A stretch of DNA of 64,000 nt, from assembly GCF_011440395.1 (NCBI RefSeq), contig NZ_JAAOIX010000007.1:228710-292709 (forward strand), given 5' to 3'. The notes beneath the pieces are model-generated. The model worked only from the letters and a program-made list of their open reading frames with translations. It was not told the origin of the DNA and searched no databases. Positions 37,636 to 46,611 of this stretch are shown in pieces. The stretch comes from Pseudomaricurvus alcaniphilus. GTDB taxonomy: Bacteria; Pseudomonadota; Gammaproteobacteria; Pseudomonadales; Cellvibrionaceae. A program made the translations under genes and the position numbers. Positions within the stretch are counted from its first letter, which is position 1. Each line of letters opens with the position of its first letter.

Positions 37636-38889
37636 ATGCACTATTTTTCCGAACAAAACGGCCAGCTCTGTGCCGAAAACCTGCCACTGTCGACACTGGC
37701 CAGGGAGTACGGCACGCCGCTGTATGTGTACAGCAAAGCGGCGTTCAGCCAGCACTACCTGGAGTACGCCGACGCCCTGGGAGAACACCCGGGCATGATC
37801 TGTTACGCGGTTAAAGCCAATTCCAACCTGGCGGTACTCAATCTGCTGGCGGGCCTCGGCGCTGGTTTCGACATTGTCTCCCTCGGTGAACTGGAGCGAG
37901 TCCTGCGCGCCGGCGGTGACCCGGCTCGCGTCGTCTTTTCCGGGGTCGGCAAGACCGCGGCCGAAATGCGCCGCGCCCTGAGCGTGGGCGTGCACTGCTT
38001 TAACGTCGAGTCGGAAGCCGAGCTGCAACTGCTGGCCGAGGTGGCGGCAGAGCTCAAGCTGCAGGCGCGCATCTCCCTGCGGGTCAACCCGGACGTCGAC
38101 GCCAAGACCCACCCCTATATCTCCACCGGTTTGAAAGAAAACAAGTTTGGCATCGATATCGCTGAAGCCGCCCGGGTCTACGCCTACGCCGCGCAACAAC
38201 CCTCCCTGCTGGTGGCCGGCATCGACTGCCATATCGGCTCCCAGTTGACCGAGTTGCGACCCTTTGTCGATGCCCTCGACCGGGTGCTGCAGCTGGTCGA
38301 CCAGTTGCAGGCGCAGGGTATCCAGATCGAGCACCTGGACCTGGGCGGCGGCCTGGGGGTCACCTACCGCGACGAAACCCCGCCGCCAGTGGCCGAATAC
38401 ATGGCCGCCATCAAGCAGCGCCTGGGCCAGCGCCAGCTGGCACTGATTTTTGAGCCGGGCCGCTCCATCGCCGCCAATGCCGGCGTACTCCTGACCCGGG
38501 TCGAGTACCTCAAGCCCACACCCCATCGCAACTTTGCCATTATCGACGCGGCCATGAACGATAATATTCGCCCCGCCCTGTACCAGGCCTGGCAGGATAT
38601 CCAGCCACTGCAGGCGAGGGCGGGCGCCAGTAAAAACTGGGACCTGGTGGGCCCGGTGTGCGAAACCGGCGACTTTCTCGGCAAGGACCGGCAGCTCTGC
38701 CTGGCCAGTGGTGACCTGCTGGCAGTGATGTCGGCTGGCGCCTACGGCTTCACCATGAGCTCAAATTACAACAGCCGCCCGCGTCCCGCCGAAGTGATGG
38801 TGGACGGCGAGCAGGCACACCTGGTGCGGGCACGGGAATCCATCGACGACCTGTTGCGCGGGGAAGCACTACTCCCCGCGGCGGAGTAA
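37636..38889 (+). CDS. lysA: Diaminopimelate decarboxylase
   Basis: 417 aa. PLP enzyme, last step of lysine synthesis. ICYAVKANSNLAVL has the Schiff-base Lys (about residue 60). FDIVSLGELERVL, GIDCHIGSQLTEL, LGGGLGVTY, EPGRSIAANAG and GPVCETGDFLGKDR are all in order. lptM-lysA-dapF-DUF484-xerC run in the same direction with short gaps, suggesting one operon. Confidence 0.97.
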   Translation: MHYFSEQNGQLCAENLPLSTLAREYGTPLYVYSKAAFSQHYLEYADALGEHPGMICYAVKANSNLAVLNLLAGLGAGFDIVSLGELERVLRAGGDPARVVFSGVGKTAAEMRRALSVGVHCFNVESEAELQLLAEVAAELKLQARISLRVNPDVDAKTHPYISTGLKENKFGIDIAEAARVYAYAAQQPSLLVAGIDCHIGSQLTELRPFVDALDRVLQLVDQLQAQGIQIEHLDLGGGLGVTYRDETPPPVAEYMAAIKQRLGQRQLALIFEPGRSIAANAGVLLTRVEYLKPTPHRNFAIIDAAMNDNIRPALYQAWQDIQPLQARAGASKNWDLVGPVCETGDFLGKDRQLCLASGDLLAVMSAGAYGFTMSSNYNSRPRPAEVMVDGEQAHLVRARESIDDLLRGEALLPAAE

Positions 38890-38895
38890 GTTAGC

Positions 38896-39729
38896 GTGAA
38901 AGTCCGATTCACTAAAATGCACGGCCTCGGCAATGACTTTGTGGTCATAGATGCCATTAGCCAGCGCGTCAAACTGACCGCCGACAAAGTGCGCTACCTC
39001 TCCGACCGCCGCTTTGGCGTTGGCTGCGACCAGGTGCTGATCGTCGAGGTACCGCAAGATCACAGCGTCGACTTTCGCTATCGCATATTCAATGCCGACG
39101 GCAGCGAAGTGGAAAACTGCGGCAATGGCGCCCGCTGTTTTGCCCGCTTTGTCAGTGAGCGCAAACTCACCGGCAAGCGCAATATCCGGGTGGAGACCCA
39201 GGCCGGCATCATGACCCTGAAACTGCTGGACAATGGCGAGGTGCTGGTGGAAATGGGCTGCCCGCAACTGCAGCCCGAGCAGATACCCTTCCGGGCAGCG
39301 GAGCGCGCAGTCACCTATCCGCTGCAATTGGCCGACGCCACCGAACTGGAGATCAGCGCGGTCTCCATGGGCAACCCCCACGCGGTCACCATTGTGGAGG
39401 ACGTCGCCAGCGCGGCGGTAGAAAGGCTGGGGCCGCAGATAGAGTCACACCCGGACTTTCCCGCCCGGGTCAACGCCGGCTTTATGCAGGTGTTGTCGCG
39501 CCAGGAAATAAATTTGCGGGTCTACGAGCGCGGTGCCGGCGAAACCCTCGCCTGCGGTACCGGCGCCTGCGCCGCTGTGGTAGCCGGGCGCTTGCGCAAG
39601 CTGTTAGACTCCAAAGTAAAGGTCAATCTGCCCGGCGGCAGCCTGACTGTGGAGTGGCAGGGCGACGGCCAACCGGTGTTGATGGCCGGGCCGGCCGTCA
39701 CGGTTTTTCACGGCCAGATCAATCTCTGA
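38896..39729 (+). CDS. dapF: Diaminopimelate epimerase
   Basis: 277 aa from a GTG at 38896, 6 nt after lysA. Cofactor-free racemisation of LL- to meso-diaminopimelate. The catalytic pair is Cys75 in [13 protein letters not shown] and Cys220 in [31 protein letters not shown] at the N terminus and SMGNPHAV are conserved. Provides meso-DAP both for lysA and for peptidoglycan. Confidence 0.97.
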   Translation: MKVRFTKMHGLGNDFVVIDAISQRVKLTADKVRYLSDRRFGVGCDQVLIVEVPQDHSVDFRYRIFNADGSEVENCGNGARCFARFVSERKLTGKRNIRVETQAGIMTLKLLDNGEVLVEMGCPQLQPEQIPFRAAERAVTYPLQLADATELEISAVSMGNPHAVTIVEDVASAAVERLGPQIESHPDFPARVNAGFMQVLSRQEINLRVYERGAGETLACGTGACAAVVAGRLRKLLDSKVKVNLPGGSLTVEWQGDGQPVLMAGPAVTVFHGQINL

Positions 39730-39759
39730 CCGTTACTTTATTAACTGATCGCGGAGCAC

Positions 39760-40437
39760 ATGAAAGACACTACCGTAACAGAGGCGCAAGTCGTCGAGTA
39801 CCTGAATCAGCACCCGGAATTTTTCATCAACCATCCGCAGCTGCTCGGCGAGCTAAGTTTGCCTCATGAAAGTGGCAGTGCTATTTCCCTGGTGGAACGT
39901 CAGGTTGCGGTATTGCGCGAGCGCAATATGGATATGCGCCACCGGCTCAGCAAACTGCTGGACAATGCCCGCGACAACGATCGCTTGTTCGACAAGACCC
40001 GGCGCCTGGTACTGGCGCTGCTGGAAGGCCAAACCCTGGCGGACCGGGTCGATGCGCTGCTGCACAGCTTTGAGCACGACTACCAGATTCACTTCAGCAG
40101 CCTGATATTGTTCGGCGACTCCGCCAGTCTGCCCACCTCGGCAGCACGGGTGGTTTCCATGCACCAGGCCCGGGAACATATCGGCCAGATCCTGAAAAAC
40201 AACAAGCCGGTCTGCGGCGCACTCGAGCCCACCGAGGTGACATTCCTGTTTCCGGCCCACGGCGAGCACGTCGGCTCGGTGGCGCTGGTGCCGCTGATAC
40301 ACGGCAACACCTTTGGCCTGCTGGCAATCGGCAACCGCGACCCCCAGTACTACCGCTCCAGCATGGGCACCTTGTTTCTCAGTTATATCGGCGAGGTGCT
40401 GAGCCGCATCCTTCCCCAGCAGCTGTCCGGCAGCTGA
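39760..40437 (+). CDS. DUF484 family protein (GAF-like)
   Basis: 225 aa. VVEYLNQHPEFFINHPQLLGEL and LVERQVAVLRERN are the DUF484 signature, followed by a GAF-like domain ending ALVPLIHGNTFGLLAIGNRDPQYY. Function unknown. It is nearly always found between dapF and xerC in gammaproteobacteria. The ATG lies 30 nt after dapF and overlaps no neighbour. Confidence 0.92.
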   Translation: MKDTTVTEAQVVEYLNQHPEFFINHPQLLGELSLPHESGSAISLVERQVAVLRERNMDMRHRLSKLLDNARDNDRLFDKTRRLVLALLEGQTLADRVDALLHSFEHDYQIHFSSLILFGDSASLPTSAARVVSMHQAREHIGQILKNNKPVCGALEPTEVTFLFPAHGEHVGSVALVPLIHGNTFGLLAIGNRDPQYYRSSMGTLFLSYIGEVLSRILPQQLSGS

Positions 40438-40452
40438 CAGGGGCGCCGGTCG

Positions 40453-41370
40453 ATGAGCTGCGAACCCCCGACCCTGGCCCTGGCTATAGAGCATTTCAAC
40501 AATTACTTGCGGGTGGAAAAACAACTGGCGGCAAACACCGTCAGCAGTTACCAGCGCGACCTCAAACACTTGCAGCAGTTTAGCCAGCAGCAGGAGATTA
40601 CTTTCGAGCAGCTGCATCAAAGTCATATCCGCCAGTGCCTGGGGCAGTTGCACCGCAGCGGCCTGAAGCCGCGCAGCCTGCAGCGCTGGCTGTCGGCACT
40701 GCGTACCTTCTTCAATTATTGCCTCACCAAGAGCTGGCTGCCGGCCAACCCCTGCAGCGGCATTCGCGCCCCCAAAGCCAGTAAACCGCTGCCGAAAGTG
40801 CTGGACGCTGACCAGGCGGCCCAGTTTGTCGCCGTCAACGGCGACGGCTTTCTGGCCACTCGGGATCGCGCCTGCCTGGAGCTGTTTTATTCCTCCGGGC
40901 TGCGTCTGGGAGAGTTGATATCGCTGGACTGGCAGGCGGTCGACCTGGAGCAGGGTCAGCTGCGGGTCACCGGCAAAGGCAATAAAACCAGGGACTTGCC
41001 CATTGGCCGGCAGGCCTTGCAGGCGCTGCGGCGCTGGCGCGAACTGCAAGCGCAGACCTGCGCTGAGGGGATAGAACCGATCTTTACCAACAACAAGGGT
41101 GGACGCCTGCACCCGCGCAGTATCCAGGCACGCTTTCAGAAACTGGGCTTAAGCCAGGGATTGACGCAACCGGTACATCCACACATGTTACGCCACTCTT
41201 TTGCCAGTCATTTGCTGGAATCCAGCGGCGACCTGCGCGGGGTGCAGGAGATGCTGGGCCACGCCAACCTGGCCACTACCCAGGTCTACACTCACCTGGA
41301 TTTTCAACACCTGGCCAAGGTCTACGACGCGGCCCATCCACGGGCCAAACGCCAAACCGACGACGACTAG
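40453..41370 (+). CDS. xerC: Tyrosine recombinase XerC
   Basis: 305 aa. Resolves chromosome dimers at dif with XerD. The SAM-like core-binding domain is at residues 10-90. Catalytic residues lie in YSSGLRLGELISL (Arg), KGNKTRDLPIG (Lys), HMLRHSFASHLL (His-x-x-Arg), LGHANLATTQ (His) and VYTHLD (Tyr). Context next to DUF484 and dapF identifies XerC rather than XerD. Confidence 0.95.
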   Translation: MSCEPPTLALAIEHFNNYLRVEKQLAANTVSSYQRDLKHLQQFSQQQEITFEQLHQSHIRQCLGQLHRSGLKPRSLQRWLSALRTFFNYCLTKSWLPANPCSGIRAPKASKPLPKVLDADQAAQFVAVNGDGFLATRDRACLELFYSSGLRLGELISLDWQAVDLEQGQLRVTGKGNKTRDLPIGRQALQALRRWRELQAQTCAEGIEPIFTNNKGGRLHPRSIQARFQKLGLSQGLTQPVHPHMLRHSFASHLLESSGDLRGVQEMLGHANLATTQVYTHLDFQHLAKVYDAAHPRAKRQTDDD

Positions 41371-41414
41371 CGCGACGGCAGGTTGCCGGCGCCGCGCCTT
41401 CAACAGGTAGTCGA

Positions 41415-41627
41415 TTACAGCGGCAGCCGATTATAGTCGTTGGCCGGCACCTGAGGCGGTTCAGCCACCACATTCGGGTCGAGCACCTGGATCTTACCGC
41501 CGCGGGCCAGAAATTCAGCAATTTCAGCGTTCAACTGATTGCGAATGCGCTGGCGCGAGGCCACGGTGTGGTCCTCAACGCTGTAGCTCCGGTATTCAAC
41601 AACATCGTCCTCAATATCGTCACTCAT
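41415..41627 (-). CDS. sutA: SutA-like small transcriptional regulator
   Basis: 70 aa. Its C-terminal half (AEFLARGGKIQVLDPNVV, then EPPQVPANDY) aligns by eye with Pseudomonas aeruginosa SutA (EEFLSRGGKVQEVEANVV, then DPPKKPDNKY), an RNA-polymerase-binding protein active in slow growth. The N-terminal acidic tail is short (MSDDIEDDVVEY), shorter than in P. aeruginosa. The location between xerC and the amtB/glnK genes agrees with the P. aeruginosa map. No HTH is visible. Confidence 0.7.
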   Translation of the reverse strand: MSDDIEDDVVEYRSYSVEDHTVASRQRIRNQLNAEIAEFLARGGKIQVLDPNVVAEPPQVPANDYNRLPL

Positions 41628-41977
41628 GACAAAACCTGCTTGTATTTCAACACTGTAAATGGGCTCTTAACCAAGGGTAAATATTAAAAGCCCGGCCGCA
41701 ACAAACGCCTTATTTATAGTGCAACTGGCGCGCGGTTTTCCAGTGTGAATTACTGACTTTTTAGTTTTTTTTGCTCTAGTGTTTTGGCAACCTATGATGA
41801 AATAGTTATTATCGATCTGACCCCCGCCAAGCCAGCCCTACAGGGTACCCGCGCCACAAGCTAAAAGCGCTTACCGGCTGTGAGCAAATGCGCTAGTAAC
41901 CACTTGCAAACCGGTGACAGACCCGGCTGCGGCGGCGAGATAGAAAATTATTGAATTGTCAGGCCAGCCGCACCGCC
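41628..41977. other. Divergent intergenic region sutA / DUF523 gene
   Basis: 350 bp with no gene. It is markedly A+T-rich between about 41690 and 41815, including a long T-tract at 41759-41774, so it probably holds the promoters of both divergent genes. No clear -35/-10 pair or known regulator site was fixed. Confidence 0.6.
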
Positions 41978-42823
41978 ATGACCAACAACCTGCACGATAT
42001 TGTTCAGTACTGCTTCGGCAGCGCGCAGACACCGCCCTCTGTGGCCATCAGCGCCTGTTTGCACGGGGCACCGGTGCGCTATGACGGCAGTGACAAATAC
42101 CTGGGGCCAGCACTGCCGACGCTGGGGCAGCACCTGGCACTGTTGCCTTTCTGCCCCGAGGTCGGTGCCGGATTCGGCGTACCGCGGCCGCCAGTGCACT
42201 GGGTAGAGGATGACTGCGGCAGCCGCACCGTGCAACTGGTACACCCTCCTGGCACATCGGTCGAGGCAGAGATCTCCGCTGCCAGCCAGCAGTGGTGCCA
42301 ACTGCACCCCATAGAGGCTGCCATCCTGAAGGCCAAATCACCCAGCTGCGGCACCGGCACAACCCCCATTCACTCGCCGGCGGGTAAGCTACTGGCGCTG
42401 GGTGACGGGGTTTTTACCTCGATCTTGCGGCAGCGGGGCATTGCCATCGTGGATGAGCTTTACTTTACCAGCCCGCACGCCGATGAGTGGTTTATTTTGG
42501 GCTGCTATTTACAGCAACAGCAGAATCAGCAGCAACATAAACTGCGGCAGCAAAAATTACGGCAGGGGACAGGGCAAGCGCCAGAACAATGGCCAGAACT
42601 ACAGTCAGAGCTACAACCAGAACTACGGCGGCGGGCGCGGGTACAGCAAGTGCGGCAAAGGGAGAGGAGCGGGCGCATGGCCTCGAAGTGCGGTTCCGGG
42701 TCAGCCGCTGGGGGCGCGGCAGCCCTGCCGTGGCGGGGCTGCCTGCAAGAATTCCTGTCCGTTGACTCAACCCGAAGGGTCTACTACCTGACGGCGCTGG
42801 GCGAACAGCTGCGCCACAGCTAG
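41978..42823 (+). CDS. DUF523 domain protein with repetitive C-terminal tail
   Basis: 281 aa from the ATG at 41978. The first 160 residues are a DUF523 domain: SACLHGAPVRYDGSDK, FCPEVGAGFGVPRPP and ILKAKSPSCGTG keep the conserved Cys residues. After DEWFILGCY the protein changes to a Gln-rich tail of about 110 residues. Within this tail a 12-bp tandem repeat (42581-42628) encodes four tetrapeptides, PEQW-PELQ-SELQ-PELR, followed by Arg-rich and Gly/Ala-rich sequence. DUF523 proteins normally end near 150-160 residues, so the tail is unusual. Function unknown. It ends 19 bp from the glnK stop (convergent). Confidence 0.75.
   Translation: MTNNLHDIVQYCFGSAQTPPSVAISACLHGAPVRYDGSDKYLGPALPTLGQHLALLPFCPEVGAGFGVPRPPVHWVEDDCGSRTVQLVHPPGTSVEAEISAASQQWCQLHPIEAAILKAKSPSCGTGTTPIHSPAGKLLALGDGVFTSILRQRGIAIVDELYFTSPHADEWFILGCYLQQQQNQQQHKLRQQKLRQGTGQAPEQWPELQSELQPELRRRARVQQVRQRERSGRMASKCGSGSAAGGAAALPWRGCLQEFLSVDSTRRVYYLTALGEQLRHS
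42581..42628 (+). repeat. 12-bp in-frame tandem repeat, four copies
   Basis: CCAGAACAATGG, CCAGAACTACAG, TCAGAGCTACAA and CCAGAACTACGG follow one another without a break and in frame with the DUF523 gene. The unit length is a multiple of three, so slippage would keep the frame. Confidence 0.85.
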
Positions 42824-42842
42824 ACAACCATCGACACCATTA

Positions 42843-43202
<360 letters not shown>

Positions 43203-43334
43203 TTATTGTATTGACGGGCAGTTTTTTGCCTTTTCAATATGTTGTTCTGTGGCCGCTACCTTACACCGATAGCAGGGAAAAATCACTCCCCATAAGAGGC
43301 CCCGGGTTTGAAATTAACCCGACGCCGCGCCTTT

Positions 43335-43366
43335 GCCAGAGGCCCTGGTCAACCAGAGCCTCTGGC
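43335..43366. other. Long hairpin between amtB and the downstream glnK
   Basis: GCCAGAGGC (43335-43343) and GCCTCTGGC (43358-43366) pair perfectly and enclose CTGGT/ACCAG with a 2-nt loop, giving a stem of about 14 bp with a single mismatch. No T-run follows on either strand. Possible protein-binding or RNA element; function unknown. Confidence 0.6.
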
Positions 43367-43384
43367 CGGTGAGACGACGGGCAT

Positions 43385-43418
43385 AAAAAAACCCGGCGTA
43401 TAGAGCGCCGGGCTTTTT
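43385..43418 (-). terminator. Bidirectional intrinsic terminator behind amtB
   Basis: CCCGGCG (43392-43398), 7-nt loop and CGCCGGG (43406-43412), flanked by seven A on the left and five T on the right. On the minus strand it lies about 40 nt past the amtB stop and ends the torF-glnK-amtB transcript. Confidence 0.88.
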
Positions 43419-43456
43419 CTGTTACACCACCAGGTTTTAGAACCCGATTCCTGGTG

Positions 43457-44698
43457 TTACTTGTTACCGCTGGCGGTAAATTCCGGATAGGCTTCCATAC
43501 CGCATTCGGACAGATCCACACCCTCGAACTCTTCTTCCTCAGAGACGCGGATGCCAATTACAGCCTTGAGAATTGCCCAGACAATCATACTGGCGACAAA
43601 GACCCAGACAAAGATGGTCAGTGCACCAATCAACTGGCCAGTGATTGATGAGCCGTCATTGGTGAAGGGCACCAGCAACAGGCCCAGCAGACCAACTACA
43701 CCGTGCACCGAGATGGCACCGACGGGATCATCAATCTTGAGCTTGTCGAGAGTCAGGATAGAGAACACCACCAGCACGCCACCCAGGGCACCGAACAGGG
43801 TAGCCTGCAGCGGAGTCGGGGTTGAAGGCTCAGCGGTAATCGCCACCAGACCAGCCAGTGCACCGTTCAGTGCCATGGTGAGGTCGGCCTTGCCAAACAG
43901 GATGCGAGCAACCAGCATGGCCGCAATCAAGCCACCGGCAGCGGCCGCATTGGTGTTGGTAAACACGATGGCAACGGCGTTGGCGCTCTCAACTGACGCG
44001 GTTGCCAACACTGAACCACCGTTGAAACCAAACCAGCCCAACCACAGGATGAACGTACCCAGGGTTGCCAGCGGCAGGTTACAGCCGGGAATGGCGTTAA
44101 CTTCGCCGTTCTTGCCATACTTGCCCTTACGAGCACCCAGCATCAGCACACCGGCCAAAGCCGCAGCCGCACCAGCCATATGGACGATACCGGAGCCGGC
44201 AAAGTCAGAGAAGCCGAGGTCGCCGAGGGTATACATGCCAAATACAGCATTGCCGCCCCAGGTCCAGGAACCTTCCATCGGGTAGATGAAGCCGGTCATA
44301 ACCACGGCGAAAGCCAGGAATGCCCACAACTTCATCCGTTCCGCCACCGCACCGGAGACGATAGACATAGCGGTCGCTACGAACACCACCTGGAAGTAGA
44401 AGTCCGCGGAGGGAGCGTAGGTCGCCGCTTCTTCAGCGCCGGCAACACCGTCACCCATAATGCCGGAGAGGAATACCCCGCCGTCGTACATGATGTAGTA
44501 ACCACAAACCATGTACATGGTACAGGCCACGGCGTAGAGTGAGACGTTTTTGAGCAGAATCTCGGTAGTATTTTTAGCGCGGACAAGCCCCGCTTCGAGC
44601 ATGGCAAAACCAGCCGCCATCCACATAACCAGTGCGCCGCACACCAAAAAATAAAAGGTGTCCAAAGCGTACTGCAATTCGAAAATAGAATTTTCCAT
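43457..44698 (-). CDS. amtB: Ammonium transporter AmtB
   Basis: 413 aa with eleven hydrophobic helices expected. MWMAAGFAMLEAGLVRAKN opens the protein, the pore signature region is DFAGSGIVHMAGAAAALAG with the first conserved His, and SVHGVVGLLGLLLVPFTND holds the second His of the twin-His pore. LPLATLGTFILWLGWFGFNGGS is also typical. Trimeric channel for NH4+/NH3. The upstream glnK and sigma-54 control fit the classical glnK-amtB operon. Confidence 0.97.
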   Translation of the reverse strand: MENSIFELQYALDTFYFLVCGALVMWMAAGFAMLEAGLVRAKNTTEILLKNVSLYAVACTMYMVCGYYIMYDGGVFLSGIMGDGVAGAEEAATYAPSADFYFQVVFVATAMSIVSGAVAERMKLWAFLAFAVVMTGFIYPMEGSWTWGGNAVFGMYTLGDLGFSDFAGSGIVHMAGAAAALAGVLMLGARKGKYGKNGEVNAIPGCNLPLATLGTFILWLGWFGFNGGSVLATASVESANAVAIVFTNTNAAAAGGLIAAMLVARILFGKADLTMALNGALAGLVAITAEPSTPTPLQATLFGALGGVLVVFSILTLDKLKIDDPVGAISVHGVVGLLGLLLVPFTNDGSSITGQLIGALTIFVWVFVASMIVWAILKAVIGIRVSEEEEFEGVDLSECGMEAYPEFTASGNK

Positions 44699-44733
44699 TG
44701 CTTACTCCAGGAGGATTTATAGAAAGAGTTTTA

Positions 44734-45138
<405 letters not shown>

Positions 45139-45156
45139 TTACGAACAGGGAATGAC

Positions 45157-45840
45157 TTACATATCCAGCGGCAGGCTGTAGCCAACAACGAACTTCAGCT
45201 CATCGCCCGGCACTTCGTCGTCCTCAATGACCTGGCTCAGCGTAAAGCTCAAGTTATCGTTATAAGAATAACTAACATCTAAATGCACTGGGTCCAGCTC
45301 CACATCATCTACGAACGCACCCACCTCAGCATCATGGAATCCCAAAGTTGCTGAAAACTTGCCGTAGGATCCGCTCAGGGTGTAATACTCATAACCGCTA
45401 CCACCGGCGATATTGTCATAGTAGGAGAAGCTGACCGGGCCAAAACCCAGGGTCAAAATCACTTCGGACAGGTCGGCAAAGCCGGGAGTTGGACCACGCT
45501 CCTGGCTAGCATTAGGGCCTGTAGGGTAGATGTAGTTCCAGACGCTCAGGTCAACGCTCAGGCCGCTAAACTCGCCGCCCCAGCCAGCGTACAGGTCATA
45601 CTCGGTTCCGTTAAGGTCGTCACCAGAACTGCCCCAGACGCCGGCGTAGAAACCGCCTTCGCTGACAGTGATGTCACCGGATACGGCGGGAGTGCCGCTG
45701 CCCAGATCGAAACCACGCCACAGGTAGGAGCTGGCAACGGCAACAGAAGCGGAAGTTTCGGCCGCCATGGCCACAGGTGCGGCGCTGATGGCGCCGGCGG
45801 TCAGGGCAACGGCTGCTGCTAATTGAGTTACTTTGTTCAT
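45157..45840 (-). CDS. TorF family putative porin
   Basis: 227 aa. A signal peptide (MNKVTQLAAAVALTAGAISA, cleavage near AMAAE) is followed by an outer-membrane beta-barrel-like sequence. It includes ASSYLWRGFDLGSGTPAVSGDITVSEGGFYAG, of which SSYLWRGFDLG is the family hallmark, and VILTLGFGPVSFSYYDN. Annotated in the family as a putative porin (TIGR02001 type). First gene after a sigma-54-type promoter, in line with glnK and amtB, so it may pass small nitrogen compounds through the outer membrane; that is inference. Confidence 0.88.
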   Translation of the reverse strand: MNKVTQLAAAVALTAGAISAAPVAMAAETSASVAVASSYLWRGFDLGSGTPAVSGDITVSEGGFYAGVWGSSGDDLNGTEYDLYAGWGGEFSGLSVDLSVWNYIYPTGPNASQERGPTPGFADLSEVILTLGFGPVSFSYYDNIAGGSGYEYYTLSGSYGKFSATLGFHDAEVGAFVDDVELDPVHLDVSYSYNDNLSFTLSQVIEDDEVPGDELKFVVGYSLPLDM

Positions 45841-45929
45841 GGTATTTCCTCTCGGTTAGTTCAGTTTGTTCAAAACGCTAAGCCGTACGCTTGTTGTTCG
45901 CGCTGCTTTTCATCGACTTGCCCTGTCAT

Positions 45930-45945
45930 AGCACATTGCTTGCCA
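45930..45945 (-). promoter_or_regulatory. Sigma-54 promoter of torF-glnK-amtB
   Basis: The minus strand reads TGGCAAGCAATGTGCT, matching the consensus TGGCACG-N4-TTGCT at all but two specified positions. The invariant GG and GC are correctly spaced. It lies about 90 bp upstream of the torF ATG. Confidence 0.75.
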
Positions 45946-46030
45946 ACTTTTAAAATTTCCATATATATCAATGGTTTAAGATTATTTCGCACAAAAACAA
46001 GGCAACTCGAAAGGGTATAATAGGTGCCAA

Positions 46031-46047
46031 CACACCAAATTGGTGCG
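46031..46047. promoter_or_regulatory. NtrC-like enhancer site
   Basis: CACCAAATTGGTG (46033-46045) is a perfect palindrome that fits the NtrC consensus GCACC-N5-GGTGC with one mismatch. A further half-site, TGCACCA, lies at 46073-46079, about four helical turns away. Both are roughly 90-150 bp upstream of the sigma-54 promoter, the usual enhancer distance. Confidence 0.65.
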
Positions 46048-46170
46048 TCATTTCCGCGGCAGCCGCAGTTTATGCACCAAAATAATACATTTGGAGGAGA
46101 CGCTTTCTGCAATCGATTTAAGGTACACTTCGTCAACCGATCAAAACCTGCTATTGATGAGTCTTTACCC

Positions 46171-46425
46171 ATGCTTGAACAGCTTGCCCGCCGCTTTCTC
46201 ACCGACCTGAAGACCGTGCTGCCCAAAGGCACTGAGGATTTACCCGAAAAAGAAATTCGCAGCCTGCTGGAGGGTGCGCTAAAAAAAATGAACCTGGTCT
46301 CCCGCCAGGAATTCGACGCCCAGCAAGCAGTACTGCTACGGACCAGGACCAAGCTGGAACAGATACAGGCACAACTTGCCGAACTGGAACAACAACTTGA
46401 TGAGCGGCTCAAGCCCGAGCAGTAA
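46171..46425 (+). CDS. ubiK: Ubiquinone biosynthesis accessory factor UbiK
   Basis: 84 aa from the ATG at 46171 (MLEQLARRFLTDLKTVLPKG). A longer frame upstream runs through the NtrC site and is not coding. DUF526/YqiC family: amphipathic N-terminal helix, central EIRSLLEGALKKMNLVSRQEFD, and a C-terminal coiled coil (LRTRTKLEQIQAQLAELEQQL). UbiK helps assemble the soluble ubiquinone-synthesis complex with UbiJ. Divergent from torF, upstream of comM as in Pseudomonas. Confidence 0.9.
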   Translation: MLEQLARRFLTDLKTVLPKGTEDLPEKEIRSLLEGALKKMNLVSRQEFDAQQAVLLRTRTKLEQIQAQLAELEQQLDERLKPEQ

Positions 46426-46611
46426 TTGCCACTTTAGTGTGAAAGCTGACCGTAAATCCCACTGATTCGCCCCCGCCCGGCGTCGGGCCCCTGTTATCCC
46501 TTACCGGCAAAAACTACACTGGTGCCTGTGCGGCATAATTGCTGCCAGCAATCGCCCTTAAAGAACCACCAACGAATAAGCACCAGTTAAGAAACACCAG
46601 CAGGGACCGCT

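Noticed and set aside
46024..46170. N-terminal extension of ubiK
   Set aside because: It overlaps the NtrC-like site and is not similar to UbiK; the ATG at 46171 gives the normal length.
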